Made by a program: the position numbers and the translations under genes. This document shows, in pieces, positions 22,254 to 28,034 of a stretch of DNA of 28,034 nucleotides (position 1 is the stretch's first letter; each line of letters begins with the position of its first letter). The notes beneath the pieces are model-generated. The model made no database searches, was not told where the DNA came from, and worked only from the letters and a program-made list of their open reading frames with translations. Location of the stretch: assembly GCA_959596505.1 (NCBI GenBank), contig CAUFWM010000017.1:1-28034 (forward strand), written 5' to 3'. Source of the stretch: an uncultured Collinsella sp. (GTDB lineage: Bacteria; Actinomycetota; Coriobacteriia; Coriobacteriales; Coriobacteriaceae).

Positions 22254-23543
22254 ATGAGCGATATTTTGGATGTCTACGGTCGCGAGGTACTCGACAGCCG
22301 CGGCAACCCCACCGTCGAGGTCGAGGTCGTGCTCGAGGACGGCAGCTTCGGCCGCGCGATGGTGCCTTCGGGCGCTTCGACCGGCGCCTTTGAGGCATGC
22401 GAGCTGCGCGATGGCGACAAGGGCCGCTACCTGGGCAAGGGCGTTTCGCAGGCCGTCGAGCACGTCAATAACGAGTGCGCTAACGCCGTCGTGGGCCTCG
22501 ACGCCTTCGACCAGCGCGCCGTCGATGCCGCGCTGATTGCCGCGGACGGTACCCCCAACAAGACCAAGCTCGGTGCCAACGCCATCCTGGGCGTGTCGCT
22601 GGCCGTCGCCCGCGCCGCTGCCGAGTCGGCGGGTCTTTCGCTGTACCAGTACCTGGGCGGCGTCAACGCCCATCTGCTGCCCACGCCCATGATGAACATC
22701 CTCAACGGCGGCGTGCATGCCGACAATAACGTCGACTTCCAGGAGTTCATGATCATGCCGGTGGGCGCCCCGAGCTTTGCCGAGGGCCTGCGTTGGTGCG
22801 CCGAGGTCTACCACACCCTCAAGGGCGTGCTGCACGAGGCGGGCCTGGGCGGCGGCGTGGGCGACGAGGGCGGCTTTGCGCCCAACCTCAAGACCAATGC
22901 CGAGCCGTTCGAGTACATTACCAAGGCCGTCGAGAAGGCTGGCTTTAAGCCCGGCGTCGACTTCATGTACGCCATGGACCCGGCCTCGACCGAGTTCTAC
23001 AACGCCGAGACCGGCATGTACGAGCTCAAGGGCGAGGGCGTGGAGTACACGAGCGCCCAGATGGTTGATTACTGGGAGAAGCTCGTCGACACCTATCCCA
23101 TCATCTCCATCGAGGACGGCATGGCCGAGGAGGACTGGGACGGTTGGGTTGAGCTTACCCGCCGCATTGGCAACAAGGTGCAGCTGGTGGGCGACGACCT
23201 GTTCGTCACCAACACCGAGCGCCTCAAGAAGGGCATCGAGCTGGGTGCCGCCAACGCGATCCTGGTCAAGGTCAACCAGATCGGCACGCTCACCGAGTCG
23301 CTCGAGGCCATCGAGACCGCCAAGGAGGCCGGTTACGCCTGCATCGTGAGCCACCGTTCCGGCGAGACCGAGGACTCCACGATCGCCGACCTGGTCGTGG
23401 GCGTCAACGCCGGCCAGATCAAGTCGGGCGCCCCGTGCCGTAGCGACCGTATCGCCAAGTACAACCAGCTCATTCGCATCGAGGACGAGCTCGAGGGCAG
23501 CGCGCGCTACGCCGGCAAGGCCGCGTTCTACAACATTCGCTAA
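22254..23543 (+). CDS. eno: Enolase
   Basis: This 429-residue glycolytic enzyme converts 2-phosphoglycerate to phosphoenolpyruvate. It carries SGASTGAFEACELRDGD, NILNGGVHADNNVDFQEFM, DEGGFAPNL, IEDGMAEEDWDGW, LVKVNQIGTLTES (the catalytic Lys) and SHRSGETEDSTIADL. Length is normal. The start follows GAGAGGGAG. Codon bias is strong, as expected for a highly expressed gene. It is monocistronic, with its own promoter and with terminators on both sides. PEP made by this enzyme drives the PTS proteins encoded earlier in the window. Confidence 0.98.
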   Translation: MSDILDVYGREVLDSRGNPTVEVEVVLEDGSFGRAMVPSGASTGAFEACELRDGDKGRYLGKGVSQAVEHVNNECANAVVGLDAFDQRAVDAALIAADGTPNKTKLGANAILGVSLAVARAAAESAGLSLYQYLGGVNAHLLPTPMMNILNGGVHADNNVDFQEFMIMPVGAPSFAEGLRWCAEVYHTLKGVLHEAGLGGGVGDEGGFAPNLKTNAEPFEYITKAVEKAGFKPGVDFMYAMDPASTEFYNAETGMYELKGEGVEYTSAQMVDYWEKLVDTYPIISIEDGMAEEDWDGWVELTRRIGNKVQLVGDDLFVTNTERLKKGIELGAANAILVKVNQIGTLTESLEAIETAKEAGYACIVSHRSGETEDSTIADLVVGVNAGQIKSGAPCRSDRIAKYNQLIRIEDELEGSARYAGKAAFYNIR

Positions 23544-23615
23544 ACGGGCGAATTTGGCGAGGGGGAGGCTGACTCGGTTCCGCCCCGCCTTGGCTGGACG
23601 CCGCAAAGCGCTGTG

Positions 23616-23647
23616 GGCGCTGGGCTATATGGCTCAGCGCCTTTTTT
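23616..23647 (+). terminator. Rho-independent terminator after eno
   Basis: GGCGCTG (23616-23622) pairs with CAGCGCC (23635-23641), with further pairing possible inside the loop. TTTTTT follows at 23642-23647. The rest of the 195-bp gap before the next gene shows no other feature. Confidence 0.9.
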
Positions 23648-23738
23648 ATGACGAGCAAAGGCTGGCGAAGGCGGTGCGGGCGCTCGTGCTATAACTAGAA
23701 TACTTAGCGCAAACAAACCTCAACCGCACAAGGCGCAC

Positions 23739-24500
23739 ATGGATCAGATTTACGACAACAGGTACTATTCCGCCGGTTCGCGCGAGCCGTCGCTGCACCG
23801 TGCGCGCACGGTGCAGCTCGGTGGGTCCGCCTACGCCGGCGTCGGCCGCCCCGCGCAGCGCCCGACAAGTACCTCGCGCCCCAATGCCCAATCAAATACT
23901 TTGGCAGATGGACCAGTGCGCCCGGCGCGTTCGTCGCATGCATCGCGTCTCTCGACTCAGGCACACGACAAATCGAGCAGACCCTCGAGTCGTCTTTCGG
24001 GCTCGGACTTTATGCATTACGCCAACGACAACGCGGTGGTCAAGGCGATCTATGACTTTACGCATGGCTCTCTGCGTCCGCTGTTTATCGGTATCGTGGT
24101 GGCGCTGGTGCTCGTGAGCCTGTATTTTCCCGTGCGCGATCTGTACGTGGCAAAGCGTTCGAGCGATATCTTGGCCAAGCAGGTCGAGATTCGCCAGCAA
24201 TACAATGATGAGCTGCAAAAAAGCGTCGACAAGCTGCTCTCGGAGGAGGGTATCAAGGACGCGGCGTCCGAGGACCTGGGCCTGGTGATGCCCGGCGAGA
24301 AGAAGATTGACGTGCTAGGCTTGGACGACGATTCGGGCTCGTCGTCGAGCAAAAAGTCCTCAAACGCCAAGAAGGCCAGCGAAGTGGCCAAGGAAATCGA
24401 AGAAGTCGGCAAGGACGCGCCGTGGTACATCCAGGCGCTCGACATGCTGTTTGGGTTTAACGGCGTCGAGGGTCAGACGGTCGTGTCCAACGGCAAATAG
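23739..24500 (+). CDS. DivIC/FtsB-like septum formation initiator protein
   Basis: This 253-residue bitopic membrane protein has a long, disordered, Ser/Arg/Pro-rich cytoplasmic N-terminus (1-90). One transmembrane helix (about 114-131, FIGIVVALVLVSLYF) follows. The coiled-coil beyond it (KRSSDILAKQVEIRQQYNDE, about 139-158) is the place and pattern of the DivIC/FtsB family, which helps recruit septal wall synthesis. The C-terminal part is acidic with a Ser/Lys-rich stretch (DDDSGSSSSKKSSNAKKAS). The N-terminal extension is far longer than in E. coli FtsB. The ribosome-binding site is weak (AAGG before ATG 23739). The downstream phosphatase gene is 20 bp away, so the two are probably co-transcribed, a pairing also seen in other actinobacteria. 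Confidence 0.75.
   Translation: MDQIYDNRYYSAGSREPSLHRARTVQLGGSAYAGVGRPAQRPTSTSRPNAQSNTLADGPVRPARSSHASRLSTQAHDKSSRPSSRLSGSDFMHYANDNAVVKAIYDFTHGSLRPLFIGIVVALVLVSLYFPVRDLYVAKRSSDILAKQVEIRQQYNDELQKSVDKLLSEEGIKDAASEDLGLVMPGEKKIDVLGLDDDSGSSSSKKSSNAKKASEVAKEIEEVGKDAPWYIQALDMLFGFNGVEGQTVVSNGK
23792..23817. repeat. 26-bp perfect palindrome inside the DivIC-like gene
   Basis: Bases 23792-23817 read the same on both strands with no spacer: GCTGCACCGTGCG is followed by its exact reverse complement. It lies 53 bp into the coding region (codons for residues 18-27), close to the likely transcription start. It could be an operator or a chance product of Arg/Ala codons. Confidence 0.6.
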
Positions 24501-24520
24501 CGCCCGGAGGGGAGCCCGCA

Positions 24521-25525
24521 ATGACAAATTGCAAACGCTATAAGGTGGCCGCGATCGACCTGGGAACGGTGTCGTCGCGACTGGTGTTGGCCCAGGTCGA
24601 GGGCGGAGCGATTGTGGAATCGTCCAAGCATACCGAGATTACCGACCTGGGCGAGGGCGTGGACGCGACGGGGCGCTTCTGCGAGGCGGCCGTTGAGCGT
24701 GTGCTCGCTGCGTGCCGCATGTTTGTGGACGAGGCCCGTGCCTTTGGGGCCGTGTGCGTCTGCACCACGTGCACGAGTGCCGCGCGCGATGCGTCCAATG
24801 CCGCGCTGCTGCTGGACGGCCTGCGCGAGTTGGGGCTCAAACCACAGGTGATTCCGGGCGAGGTCGAGGCGCGCCTGACGTTTTTTGGCGTGGCGCACGA
24901 CTTTGCCGGCGAGCGCATCATCGTCGCGGATTCGGGCGGCGGGTCCACGGAACTCGCGACGGGCGTATACGCTCCGGAGCGCGGCGTCTTTGCGCTGGAG
25001 GGAACGCGCTCGCTGGACATCGGTTGCCGTCGCGTGACGGAGCGCTTTTTCTCTGCGTTGCCGCCCGCGGATGGCGAGCTTGCTGCCGCTGCCGCGTGGG
25101 CAGGCGAGCAGTTCGCCGCCTATTTTGAGGGCCTGCCTGTCGACTTTGAGCGCGCCGAACGCTTAGTCGCGGTGGGCGGCACGGTGACTACGCTGGTGGC
25201 TCTGGTCCACGAGCTGGAACCGTACGATTCGAGCTTTGTGCACCTACGCGAGCTGTCGCTGGAGCAGGTCTCGGCCGCTATCGAGCGCATGTCTGTGTTG
25301 GACGCGGAAGGCATCGCCGCGCTACCGGGTGTACAGCCCAAACGCGCGGGCGTGATCTTGGCTGGTGCCGTGGTGATTCGCGAGCTTATGCGAGCCGGCG
25401 GCTACGACACGCTCACCGTAAGCGAGAACAGCCTGCTTGCCGGCATGGCCGCCACCATTAACGAGGTTCTCGACGGTGAGCTACCCACCATCGGCTGGAC
25501 CCCCAGCCTCAGCGCCCTCCAATAA
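24521..25525 (+). CDS. Ppx/GppA family exopolyphosphatase/pppGpp phosphohydrolase
   Basis: This 334-residue protein of the actin-like ATPase fold shows AAIDLGTVSSRLVLAQVEGG (10-29) as phosphate loop 1 and IIVADSGGGSTELATG (about 136-151) as phosphate loop 2. VAVGGTVTTLVAL and SENSLLAGMAA follow toward the end. Length matches the short, two-domain form without the C-terminal HD-like domains of E. coli Ppx. It would hydrolyse inorganic polyphosphate or the terminal phosphate of pppGpp; the sequence does not decide between them. The start follows GGAGGGGAG. The TAA stop is also the first bases of the inverted-repeat element at 25525. Confidence 0.88.
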   Translation: MTNCKRYKVAAIDLGTVSSRLVLAQVEGGAIVESSKHTEITDLGEGVDATGRFCEAAVERVLAACRMFVDEARAFGAVCVCTTCTSAARDASNAALLLDGLRELGLKPQVIPGEVEARLTFFGVAHDFAGERIIVADSGGGSTELATGVYAPERGVFALEGTRSLDIGCRRVTERFFSALPPADGELAAAAAWAGEQFAAYFEGLPVDFERAERLVAVGGTVTTLVALVHELEPYDSSFVHLRELSLEQVSAAIERMSVLDAEGIAALPGVQPKRAGVILAGAVVIRELMRAGGYDTLTVSENSLLAGMAATINEVLDGELPTIGWTPSLSALQ

Positions 25526-25591
25526 GTTGCGGTGAAATATGGACTAAAATCGCCCTTTCGGGCCCCAAACAGTCCCTATTCCACCGCAACT
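25525..25591. repeat. Inverted-repeat element copy 1 (AGTTGCGGTG family)
   Basis: The arms at 25525-25545 and 25571-25591 match over 19 of 21 positions as reverse complements. The loop contains CGCCC-TTTC-GGGC. The outer sequence AGTTGCGGTG(A/G)AATA is shared with the element at 27108-27178. It begins on the last base of the Ppx/GppA stop codon and may act as its terminator. Confidence 0.8.
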
Positions 25592-25596
25592 CAACA

Positions 25597-25650
25597 GCCG
25601 GCACTTAGGGACGTTCCTTTTCTGCCGGCACCTGGGGACAGTCCTTGCGG
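25597..25650. repeat. Two-unit 27-bp tandem repeat with GGGAC core
   Basis: GCCGGCACTTAGGGACGTTC starts at 25597 and GCCGGCACCTGGGGACAGTC starts at 25624. The units are 27 bp long and diverge toward their ends. TGGGGAC (25633-25639) can also pair with GTCCCCA (25654-25660). The pair lies directly downstream of the minus-strand ATPase stop. Confidence 0.6.
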
Positions 25651-25666
25651 GGCGTCCCCACAGCGC

Positions 25667-26968
25667 CTATGCCAGCTTGTCGATTTGCCCAATCTCCCAA
25701 AGCGGAATATTGACGAGCATGCCTTCATCTCTATATGCCGCCAGGGAGGTCCTCACACAACGCATGAGCTTGAATTTTTCGCAGGCTATTTTCAGGCTCT
25801 TTGCTTTGAGGTTCTCCGCCGCCTTGACCTCAAGCGGAAGCACGGTTCCCGCATGGTCGATGGCAAAGTCGGTTTCGGCATTGCCGGAGGTAGAGGACCA
25901 GTACGCAGGACTTTTGCCTTGCAGCAAGAGTTCCTGTGCGACATATTGCTCGGTGAGCGAGCCCTTAAACTCAGTGAAAACAGCGGATCCGTTTAGGACG
26001 ATGGTCGGGGGGAGGCTGGAGAGCGCTCCAAGGATGCCGGTGTCAATGCAAAACAGTTTGAAGCCCGAGAGATCCTCATAGCTCAAGAGCGGTGCTCTGA
26101 GGGCAGAAACGCGCGGAACCTTATGAACGATTCCGTAGTCCGCGAGCCACTGGAGGCTTTCCTCAAAATCGCGTGCGCGCGCTCCGGGGCGAAGGGCGCC
26201 ATAGACAAACTTCTTGTTCTCCTTGGCAAGCTGGCCGGGAAGGGATTTCCAAACCAACCTCATGCGCTCGACGATGCGGGCGGGTGCATGTTTGCCAAAA
26301 TCGGATTCGTAAGCCTCGATGATTTGCTGCTGAAGCCTTCGGGCTTCGATGAAGTCGCGTGTCTCGGCGAAAGCGGAGACAACTTCGGGCATACCACCGA
26401 CAACAAGGTATTCCTTGAGCAAGTGCTCGAGCTTTTCGGTAACGTTTGCTAGAAGGTTCATGTCTGCGGCAAGGATGGCGTCGGCGAGCGGGTTGCCGTC
26501 GACGGCACGAACGAACTCGGCAAACCCCATGGGACGCATGGTGAGCTGGTCGATTTTGCCGACGGGAAATGACTCGTTTTCGCGTCGGAGCGCGAGACCC
26601 ATATAGGAGCCGGCTGCTACGATGTGGTATTCGGGTGCAAGTTCGTTGAAGTACTTGAGCGAGGTGATCCCGTGTGGCGCCTCTTGGATCTCGTCGAAGA
26701 TGATGAGCGTGTCTGCCGGCGTTATGGTTTGGCCACTTAGGAGTTCTATCTGGGAGATGATGCGCTTGGGGTCGAGGTCCCCATCGAACAGCGAACGTGC
26801 GCTCGGCTCGAGCATAAAGTCAAAACGAATGACGTTTCGATACTGCTGGCTTGCGAATTTGTTAAGAAGCCACGTCTTTCCTGTCTGGCGGGCTCCCTTA
26901 AGCAAGAGAGGTTTGCGATTCGCCCTTGATTTCCAAGCGATAAGTTCACTCATAAGCTGTCGTTGCAT
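25667..26968 (-). CDS. AAA family ATPase with DUF4143 domain
   Basis: This 433-residue protein belongs to the AAA_14/DUF4143 family. The N-terminal ATPase has Walker A GARQTGKTW (25-33, K31) and Walker B TLIIFDEIQEAP (87-98, D92-E93), with VAAGSYMGLAL as sensor region. The DUF4143 part ends with NAETDFAIDHAG and VLPLEVKAAENLKAKSL, an E-D-F...E-V-K pattern like a PD-(D/E)xK nuclease core, a known trait of the family. Members are common accessory genes in gut bacteria; their role is not settled. ATG 26968 has GGGAGG just upstream; a TTG at 26980 is the alternative. It runs against the Ppx gene, sits alone between two copies of an inverted-repeat family, and has lower GC and mixed codons, all suggesting acquisition by transfer. 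Confidence 0.85.
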   Translation of the reverse strand: MQRQLMSELIAWKSRANRKPLLLKGARQTGKTWLLNKFASQQYRNVIRFDFMLEPSARSLFDGDLDPKRIISQIELLSGQTITPADTLIIFDEIQEAPHGITSLKYFNELAPEYHIVAAGSYMGLALRRENESFPVGKIDQLTMRPMGFAEFVRAVDGNPLADAILAADMNLLANVTEKLEHLLKEYLVVGGMPEVVSAFAETRDFIEARRLQQQIIEAYESDFGKHAPARIVERMRLVWKSLPGQLAKENKKFVYGALRPGARARDFEESLQWLADYGIVHKVPRVSALRAPLLSYEDLSGFKLFCIDTGILGALSSLPPTIVLNGSAVFTEFKGSLTEQYVAQELLLQGKSPAYWSSTSGNAETDFAIDHAGTVLPLEVKAAENLKAKSLKIACEKFKLMRCVRTSLAAYRDEGMLVNIPLWEIGQIDKLA

Positions 26969-27021
26969 ATTGCCTCCCAACCCTCTCGGCTAGTATAAGG
27001 CCATATGCGCGTTTCCCTTGG

Positions 27022-27099
27022 AAAATGTGCGAGACAACCACATTTTTCCATCGAAAAATGTGCGAGACAACCACGTTCTTCCATCGAAAAATGTGGGAG
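27022..27099. repeat. 33-bp tandem repeat upstream of the ATPase gene
   Basis: AAAATGTG starts recur at exactly 27022, 27055 and 27088. The first two units are full 33-mers sharing GCGAGACAACCAC, and the third is cut short. Across each unit border CACATTTTTC-CATC-GAAAAATGTG forms a 10-bp hairpin (27040-27063, in the first junction). It lies 54 bp before the ATPase start, so it may be the promoter or operator region of that gene. Confidence 0.75.
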
Positions 27100-27107
27100 T
27101 ATCAACC

Positions 27108-27178
27108 TAAGCTGCGGTGAAATAGTTCTTAAATAGGCTGGTAAACAGCATAAACAAGAACTATTCCACCGCAACTTA
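27108..27178. repeat. Inverted-repeat element copy 2 (AGTTGCGGTG family)
   Basis: The arms at 27108-27130 and 27156-27178 are reverse complements over 21 of 23 positions, with a 25-base A-rich loop. The outer 16 or so bases match the arms of the element at 25525-25591, and the inner arm bases differ (GTTCTT against GGACT). The two copies flank the ATPase gene. Confidence 0.8.
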
Positions 27179-27198
27179 TCATCCGTGTCGGCATCCAC

Positions 27199-27264
27199 AA
27201 GAAACGAGCCCGCGTCTCCGGGGGACACGGGCTCGTAAACAATGCGTGGTAGGGGCGGTGGGAC
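27199..27264 (-). repeat. Duplicated tRNA-Leu 3' end plus terminator (remnant copy)
   Basis: These 66 bp match 27395-27460 at 59 of 66 positions. They contain the terminator hairpin (ACGAGCCCG with CGGGCTCGT) and the last 18 bases of the tRNA-Leu, including CCA, but no tRNA body. The sequence beyond 27264 is unrelated to the tRNA. The region 27265-27394 between the copies holds GC-rich hairpins (for example AAACGC-TCC-GCGTTT at 27329-27343) and a T-arm-like GCGGGTTCGAGCCCC on the plus strand, but no full tRNA or gene that I can support. Confidence 0.75.
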
Positions 27265-27392
27265 GTCTGCGAATTTGCGCAGCAAATACGCACCGGCCTC
27301 GGTCGCCTGCCGGCGCCCTCGCCGGCTCGCTACAAACGCTCCGCGTTTGCTTAACGCTCGCCCCCTCGCGGGTTCGAGCCCCACCGGCGTGC

Positions 27393-27432
27393 AAAAGAAA
27401 CGAGCCCGCATCCCTGGGGGACACGGGCTCGT
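27393..27432 (-). terminator. Rho-independent terminator of the tRNA-Leu gene
   Basis: On the minus strand ACGAGCCCG (27432-27424) pairs with CGGGCTCGT (27408-27400) and is followed by TTTCTTTT (27400-27393). It lies 11 bases past the tRNA 3' end. Confidence 0.85.
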
Positions 27433-27442
27433 AAGCACTACA

Positions 27443-27527
27443 TGGTAGGGGCGGTGGGACTCGAACCCACAATCCTTGCGGCGAGAGATTTTAAGTCTCC
27501 TGCGTATGCCAATTCCGCCACGCCCCC
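27443..27527 (-). tRNA. tRNA-Leu (anticodon UAA)
   Basis: On the minus strand an 85-base class II tRNA begins GGGGGCGTGGCGGAATTGGC, with the D-arm as expected. The anticodon stem GGAGA/TCTCT (one terminal mismatch-tolerant pair) encloses CTTAAAA, giving anticodon TAA. A long variable arm (CTCGCCGCAAGGATTG region) marks a Leu-type tRNA. The T-arm is GTGGGTTCGAGTCCCAC, and the acceptor closes CGCCCCT-A-CCA with CCA encoded. It lies 31 bp downstream of the helical-repeat gene and has its own terminator. Confidence 0.95.
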
Positions 27528-27558
27528 GTGAGACTAGAAGTCTAGCACAAGCCGTCCG

Positions 27559-28034
27559 TTACGCGTTGACGGCCATCGAGTGCTGGCCTGACTTTTCCAA
27601 GTACTCGGCAAACTTGGCTTCGTCGCCCTTGTTCTGGTACTGCAGGGCCAGCAGGTACTCCAAGCGGCAGCGCTTGACCGGGTCGTCGCCGACGTCCTCG
27701 AGCATGCGCTCCAGCTCGGGAATGTCGTTGTGACGCTTGAGGATCATCGTGTCGTACATCAGCTGGCACTCGTGCGCGACCGCCTCGGCCTGACCGCCCT
27801 CAAAGCCCTTGATTTCGTGCAGCAGCTCCTTGGACTTTTTGCGGTCCTCCTGGCCAACGTAGTAGTTAAAGGCCTTGATCACCAGGTCGACGCGCTGCAT
27901 CTTGGGCAGGTTGAGTCCCAGCAGCAGGTCGAACATCTCGCCGGCGCGCTCGTGGTCCTCGCGCAGCAGATAGGAGTTTAGACGCAGGTAGTCGCGGTTG
28001 TAGCGCGGGTACAGCATGCTGGTGAGTTTGCCGT
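27559..28034 (-). CDS. Helical-repeat (TPR-like) protein, partial
   Basis: The gene runs off the right edge: the frame stays open past the ATG at 28017 to the window end (reading GKLTS before it), so the true start is outside. The visible 157 or so residues are soluble and alpha-helical, with repeated patterns such as RAGEMFDLLLGLNLPKMQRV, KSKELLHEIKGFEGG and RRLEYLLALQYQNKGDEAKF-like blocks. These have the large-small residue rhythm of tetratricopeptide repeats. It ends EKSGQHSMAVNA. I do not recognise a named family. A scaffold or interaction role is inferred only from the repeat pattern. The tRNA-Leu follows downstream on the same strand. Confidence 0.7.
   Translation of the reverse strand, partial: GKLTSMLYPRYNRDYLRLNSYLLREDHERAGEMFDLLLGLNLPKMQRVDLVIKAFNYYVGQEDRKKSKELLHEIKGFEGGQAEAVAHECQLMYDTMILKRHNDIPELERMLEDVGDDPVKRCRLEYLLALQYQNKGDEAKFAEYLEKSGQHSMAVNA

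Noticed and set aside
27022..27099. Short 33-bp repeats considered as a CRISPR array
   Set aside because: The units are directly tandem with no unique spacers, and no cas gene is present.
27365..27390. Possible second tRNA on the plus strand (T-arm-like GCGGGTTCGAGCCCC)
   Set aside because: One T-stem pair fails, and no matching 5' acceptor, D-arm or anticodon arm can be found upstream.
26950..27438. Minus-strand open frame with repeated HFSME-type peptides
   Set aside because: The peptide repeat simply reflects the 33-bp DNA tandem repeat, and the frame runs through the inverted-repeat element and tRNA remnant.

Overview
The window looks like a chromosome segment of a Collinsella-type gut actinobacterium (Coriobacteriia). 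It is GC-rich, its coding is strongly C/G-ending, its ribosome-binding sites are of the AGGAGG type, and its proteins (mannose-family PTS, YgbA-like, fused CydDC-like, LarC2-like) fit that group. The genus is inferred from general likeness; no rRNA or other phylogenetic marker was compared.

Layout. Bases 1-1352 hold the last codons of a mannose-family PTS IID gene, a strong terminator and an MFS transporter. Bases 1371-6130 form a sugar-amine locus: a perfect inverted repeat and promoter, an SIS-domain deglycase of the FrlB/GfrF/FraB kind, a terminator hairpin, PTS IIA-IIB-IIC-IID, a second hairpin, and a FrlC-like TIM-barrel epimerase. Together they look like a pathway that imports and phosphorylates an Amadori product (for example fructoselysine) and cleaves it to glucose-6-phosphate and an amine. 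The substrate is inferred. Bases 6131-6456 hold a 62-bp tandem hairpin repeat and the histidine promoter/leader region.

Bases 6457-14683 are a histidine operon: a hisZ-hisG fusion, hisD, hisC, hisB, a 111-bp inverted-repeat element, hisH, hisA, hisF, hisI, a 75-residue uncharacterised protein, and hisE. The PHP-type histidinol-phosphatase lies convergently just after hisE, so one locus appears to supply every step from PRPP and ATP to histidine. Leftward from 19727 run a fused CydDC-like exporter, a YgbA-like cysteine-rich protein and the phosphatase.

Bases 20111-25525 read rightward: a stand-alone LarC C-terminal domain, a YfcE-like phosphoesterase, MazG, enolase, a DivIC/FtsB-like septum protein and a Ppx/GppA phosphatase. 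Bases 25525-27530 are an accessory patch: an AAA/DUF4143 ATPase between two copies of one inverted-repeat family, tandem repeats, and a tRNA-Leu(UAA) whose 3' end and terminator are duplicated 196 bp away. The window closes inside a leftward helical-repeat protein gene.

The most interesting points are the PTS-linked Amadori locus with a FrlC-type epimerase, the unknown small protein inside the his operon, the HisZ-HisG fusion, and the many intergenic hairpin repeats, several sharing a GGGAC core.
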